From JBDTVS01 sp040007095 (lineage in GTDB: Bacteria > Acidobacteriota > Vicinamibacteria > Vicinamibacterales > CAVVIG01): DNA of 17,637 nt. This document shows positions 15,953 to 17,637 of the stretch, one piece after another. The translations under genes and the position numbers were made by a program. Each line of letters starts with the position of its first letter. Positions within the stretch are counted from its first letter, which is position 1. Under the pieces are notes generated by a model. The model did not search any database. It worked only from the letters and a program-made list of their open reading frames with translations, and was not told the DNA's origin. The stretch covers positions 1 through 17,637 of the forward strand of contig JBDTVS010000032.1 of assembly GCA_040007095.1 (NCBI GenBank), read 5' to 3'.

Positions 15953-16438
15953 GGTCACAAGCTCCCGGATTCTGTTTCTTGGGACAAAGGGTTCACCGAC
16001 GAGCGTTCTGCGAAGTGCGCCGCCTGGACGCGTCGCCGGAAGCTGGTCCCTACGGGCAGATGGGAGGTCAGCCGTGCGACAGGATACCCGATCCGCAAGT
16101 CAGGGCGCAGGTGTTCCGGCACCACCCTACCCGGCCCCGCGCAAGGGCAAAGAGTGTCGAGGTTCGAGCCGCGAGCAATCCAGTTGCCTACATTGGGTAG
16201 CCGCGTGCCACGTCCCGGCCGGACCGAGTCGCTTCTGGACGGTACGCTGGGATTTCCGTCGGTCTTTCACTCAGCAGGGGGATGGCACCAATGTTGATGG
16301 TTGAAATCCAAGATGAGGCGCATCGACGGGTACAATTGGTCATATCGCAATCAACCTGCTGGTGTCCTGCGCGGATGGAGAGTGTGGCTTCCGCGACGGA
16401 TATCGGACATAGCGAAAAACACGAATGGAGGGAAAGTC
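15953..16438. other. Intergenic region between divergent amidohydrolase and BON genes
   Basis: Frames crossing this gap do not resemble proteins. The BON gene's promoter should lie here. TACAAT (16331-16336) is a plausible -10 box about 100 bases before the start, but the nearest TTGAAA (16301-16306) is 24 bases away, too far for a standard sigma-70 promoter. The amidohydrolase ribosome binding site is at the left end. I see no repeats or RNA gene. Confidence 0.4.
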
Positions 16439-17164
16439 ATGAGTGGATGCAAGCATCTCCTGTCGGTCGGTTTGGTCGGCGTCGCGCTTGTCATCGGGAC
16501 CCCGCAAGGGACGTTCGCCACGCCACGGGCCGTCCGTTCGGCGGCGGCGGCCGACGACAGTACGCTCAAGTCGGAGATTGCCGCGAGTCTCAAGAAAAAT
16601 TCGATGCTGGCGCCTCGGGACATCGACGTGAGTGTCGACAACGGCGTGGTCACGCTGAAGGGCGAGGTCAAGACCGCGGCCGAGAAGACCCGTGCGGGGC
16701 GGGTGGCGCAGATCAAAGGCGTCGCTCGCGTCGACAATCGGATCGAGGTGAATCCGGACATCGATCGATCGAAGATCGACGCGGCGGCGGAGAAGACGAA
16801 GGCCGGCGTCAACAAGGCGGTCGACGCATCGAAGGGGGCCGCTGAGAAGGCCGTCGAAGGAGTGCAGAAGGGCGTGGGCAAGGCCGAAGAGGGCGTGGGC
16901 AAGGCGGCTGAAAAAACCGCTTCGGCGTTGGGCAAGGCCGGCGACAAGGTCGGCGACGCCTCGGTGACCACAAAGGTCAAAGCCGGATTCTCAAACGAGG
17001 CTCTTTTGAAAGAGACGGCCATTGACATCGACACCGCCGACGGCGTGGTGACGCTGCGCGGCACCGTCGGCTCGGATGCGGCCAAGGCTCGGGCGGGAGC
17101 AATCGCGACCGGGACGGACGGTGTCACCCGCGTCGTCAATCTGCTCGTCGTGCAGGGCGCGTAG
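16439..17164 (+). CDS. Exported protein with two BON domains and an amphipathic Ala/Lys linker
   Basis: A 241-residue protein. A signal peptide covers about 1-28 (MSGCKHLLSVGLVGVALVIG). BON domain 1 spans about 41-107 (VDNGVVTLKGEVKTAAEKTR, ...GVARVDNRIEV) and BON domain 2 about 174-240 (TADGVVTLRGTVGSDAAKAR, ...GVTRVVNLLVV). BON domains are lipid-associated and occur in OsmY-like periplasmic stress proteins. Between them, residues 108-172 are an Ala/Lys/Gly/Glu-rich stretch with recurring AAEK, KAV and GVGKAEEGVGKAAEK units, probably a long amphipathic helix like those of LEA-type proteins. The start at 16439 follows GGAGG with a seven-base spacer; an earlier ATG at 16301 adds residues without a ribosome binding site. 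An envelope-stress or desiccation role is inferred by analogy with OsmY. Confidence 0.9.
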   Translation: MSGCKHLLSVGLVGVALVIGTPQGTFATPRAVRSAAAADDSTLKSEIAASLKKNSMLAPRDIDVSVDNGVVTLKGEVKTAAEKTRAGRVAQIKGVARVDNRIEVNPDIDRSKIDAAAEKTKAGVNKAVDASKGAAEKAVEGVQKGVGKAEEGVGKAAEKTASALGKAGDKVGDASVTTKVKAGFSNEALLKETAIDIDTADGVVTLRGTVGSDAAKARAGAIATGTDGVTRVVNLLVVQGA

Positions 17165-17215
17165 CCGGCCTCGACGCCAGATCCCGAGAGCTCACACGAG
17201 TTCCCACCATGAACA

Positions 17216-17252
17216 CGTGAACCAGGGACTCTTACATGGAGCCTGGTTCACG
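17216..17252 (+). terminator. Hairpin downstream of the BON gene
   Basis: CGTGAACCAGG (17216-17226) and CCTGGTTCACG (17242-17252) form an 11-bp perfect stem. An inner CTC/GAG pair with a two-base bulge closes a 7-base loop. It begins 52 bases after the stop. There is no downstream U-tract, so it may act as a factor-dependent terminator or a transcript-end stabiliser. Confidence 0.55.
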
Positions 17253-17287
17253 GGCGGATTCGAGGGCACTCTCGTCACTGGCTGACA

Positions 17288-17319
17288 AGATCGATGAGCC
17301 GCCAGATCGATGAGCTGCT
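17288..17319. repeat. Tandem duplication of a 16-base unit
   Basis: AGATCGATGAGCCGCC is followed directly by AGATCGATGAGCTGCT, 14 of 16 identical. No gene covers it. It is probably a small slippage duplication in the spacer between the BON gene and the remnant at the right edge; the rest of 17253-17429 shows nothing recognisable. Confidence 0.55.
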
Positions 17320-17429
17320 GCCTGGGCCAGGCGGATCGGGCTCTTCCCGCCACCTTCCGGGCTCTCTGACGGGCACCCACCAGTAAGTCGGTGTATGGCG
17401 GATTGCTCCCGCTCAGAAAGGTTGGGGCG

Positions 17430-17567
17430 TCACGCGGCCCGCCTGGAACGTTTCTTCGGTGCGCCGCTCTTCTCCGACGATTCCTTCCGTGGCCGGCTTC
17501 CGGCGCGCCGGCCACGCGTTCCTGCCGCCGCGCCCCGTTCCTCGAGGCTTTGCCGCAACCGCTCCAT
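17430..17567 (-). pseudogene. Probable frameshifted C-terminal tail of a Ku DNA-end-binding protein
   Basis: The frame from ATG 17567 encodes 45 residues: MERLRQSLEERGAAAGTRGR, then a Lys/Arg-rich tail ending APKKRSRRAA. Just upstream, a different frame reads TKVV and the present frame reads LMERLRQSLE. One missing base (GTTTG for GATTTG) would join them as TKVVDLMERLRQSLE, the usual start of the basic C-terminal tail of bacterial Ku. Ku binds double-strand ends and recruits ligase D for end joining. The upstream sequence turns into a palindromic element end at about 17587, so the Ku core is not in the window. AAGGTGG seven bases before the ATG means a free-standing small basic protein remains possible. 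Confidence 0.45.
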
Positions 17568-17586
17568 CAAACGACCACCTTGGTGC

Positions 17587-17637
17587 TAGTGTCCTGCGTC
17601 CGACGCTTTAGGACGTCTTCCGGGCGGGGCATCCCGC
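17587..17637. mobile_element. End of a second MITE-like element, running off the right edge
   Basis: TAGTGTCCTGCGTCC at 17587 resembles the tip of the 6485-6648 element (TAGTGTCGTGTCCCAG), including the leading TA. Just inside, GTCCTGCGTC (17591-17600) pairs with GACGC (17602-17606) and AGGAC (17610-17614) in a near-palindrome. Only one end is visible, so its length and mobility cannot be shown. Confidence 0.4.

Noticed and set aside
15677..16304. Two overlapping plus-strand ORFs of about 205 codons
   Set aside because: They begin antisense to the amidohydrolase and extend into the gap in two frames at once; neither has a ribosome binding site or a familiar motif.
16361..16375. GGTGTCCTGCGCGG as another MITE end
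   Set aside because: Only about ten bases match the end at 17587; there is no leading TA, no inner palindrome and no partner repeat.
16351..17139. 262-codon minus-strand ORF antisense to the BON gene
   Set aside because: The BON domains, signal peptide and ribosome binding site support the plus-strand gene; the antisense frame is Ala/Ser/Thr-rich shadow.
17192..17515. 107-codon minus-strand ORF near the right edge
   Set aside because: It overlaps the terminator-like hairpin and the tandem duplication, has no ribosome binding site, and is in a different frame from the more meaningful Ku-like tail.

Overview
The window is GC-rich bacterial DNA with no rRNA, tRNA or CRISPR array that I can see. 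The organism is most likely a member of Acidobacteriota, perhaps near Vicinamibacteria. This is inference. It rests on a large Oar-like TonB-dependent receptor with an N-terminal carboxypeptidase-regulatory-like domain, a beta-propeller/fibronectin protein with repeated GSPF blade motifs, a Tat-exported amidohydrolase and a T6SS locus. No marker gene is present to settle it.

Positions 1-4968 (all minus strand) are the end of a type VI secretion cluster. In transcription order it holds tagH (FHA), tssK (baseplate), tssL (long form with a peptidoglycan-binding OmpA domain) and tssM (inner-membrane ATPase-like component, running off the left edge). TssL and TssM form the membrane complex, TssK docks the baseplate onto it, and TagH is a phospho-threonine-type accessory regulator. 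The other T6SS genes must lie beyond the left edge.

Positions 4969-7050 are a patchwork. A very short ORF has an excellent ribosome binding site. The C-terminal scrap of a second TonB-dependent receptor follows, then an intact aldo/keto reductase. Next comes a small palindromic element with 26-bp perfect terminal inverted repeats bounded by TA, resembling an IS630/mariner-type MITE. It abuts the ribosome binding site of a short tail-collar-domain protein.

Positions 7051-13000 hold two large minus-strand genes for envelope or secreted proteins: the Oar-like receptor and the beta-propeller/FN3 protein. Between them are a hairpin and an apparent C-terminal remnant of a LuxR-type regulator.

Positions 13000-17637 hold a small secreted protein of unknown function, a decayed stretch with similarity to the post-acyltransferase linker of type I polyketide synthases, a Tat-exported amidohydrolase, and a periplasmic protein with two BON domains. 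At the right edge is what looks like the frameshifted C-terminal tail of a Ku DNA-end-binding protein, next to the end of another MITE-like element.

I found no clearly new multi-gene system. The most unusual aspect is the density of gene remnants (at least four) and short mobile-element ends between intact genes, which suggests a rearrangement-prone accessory region.
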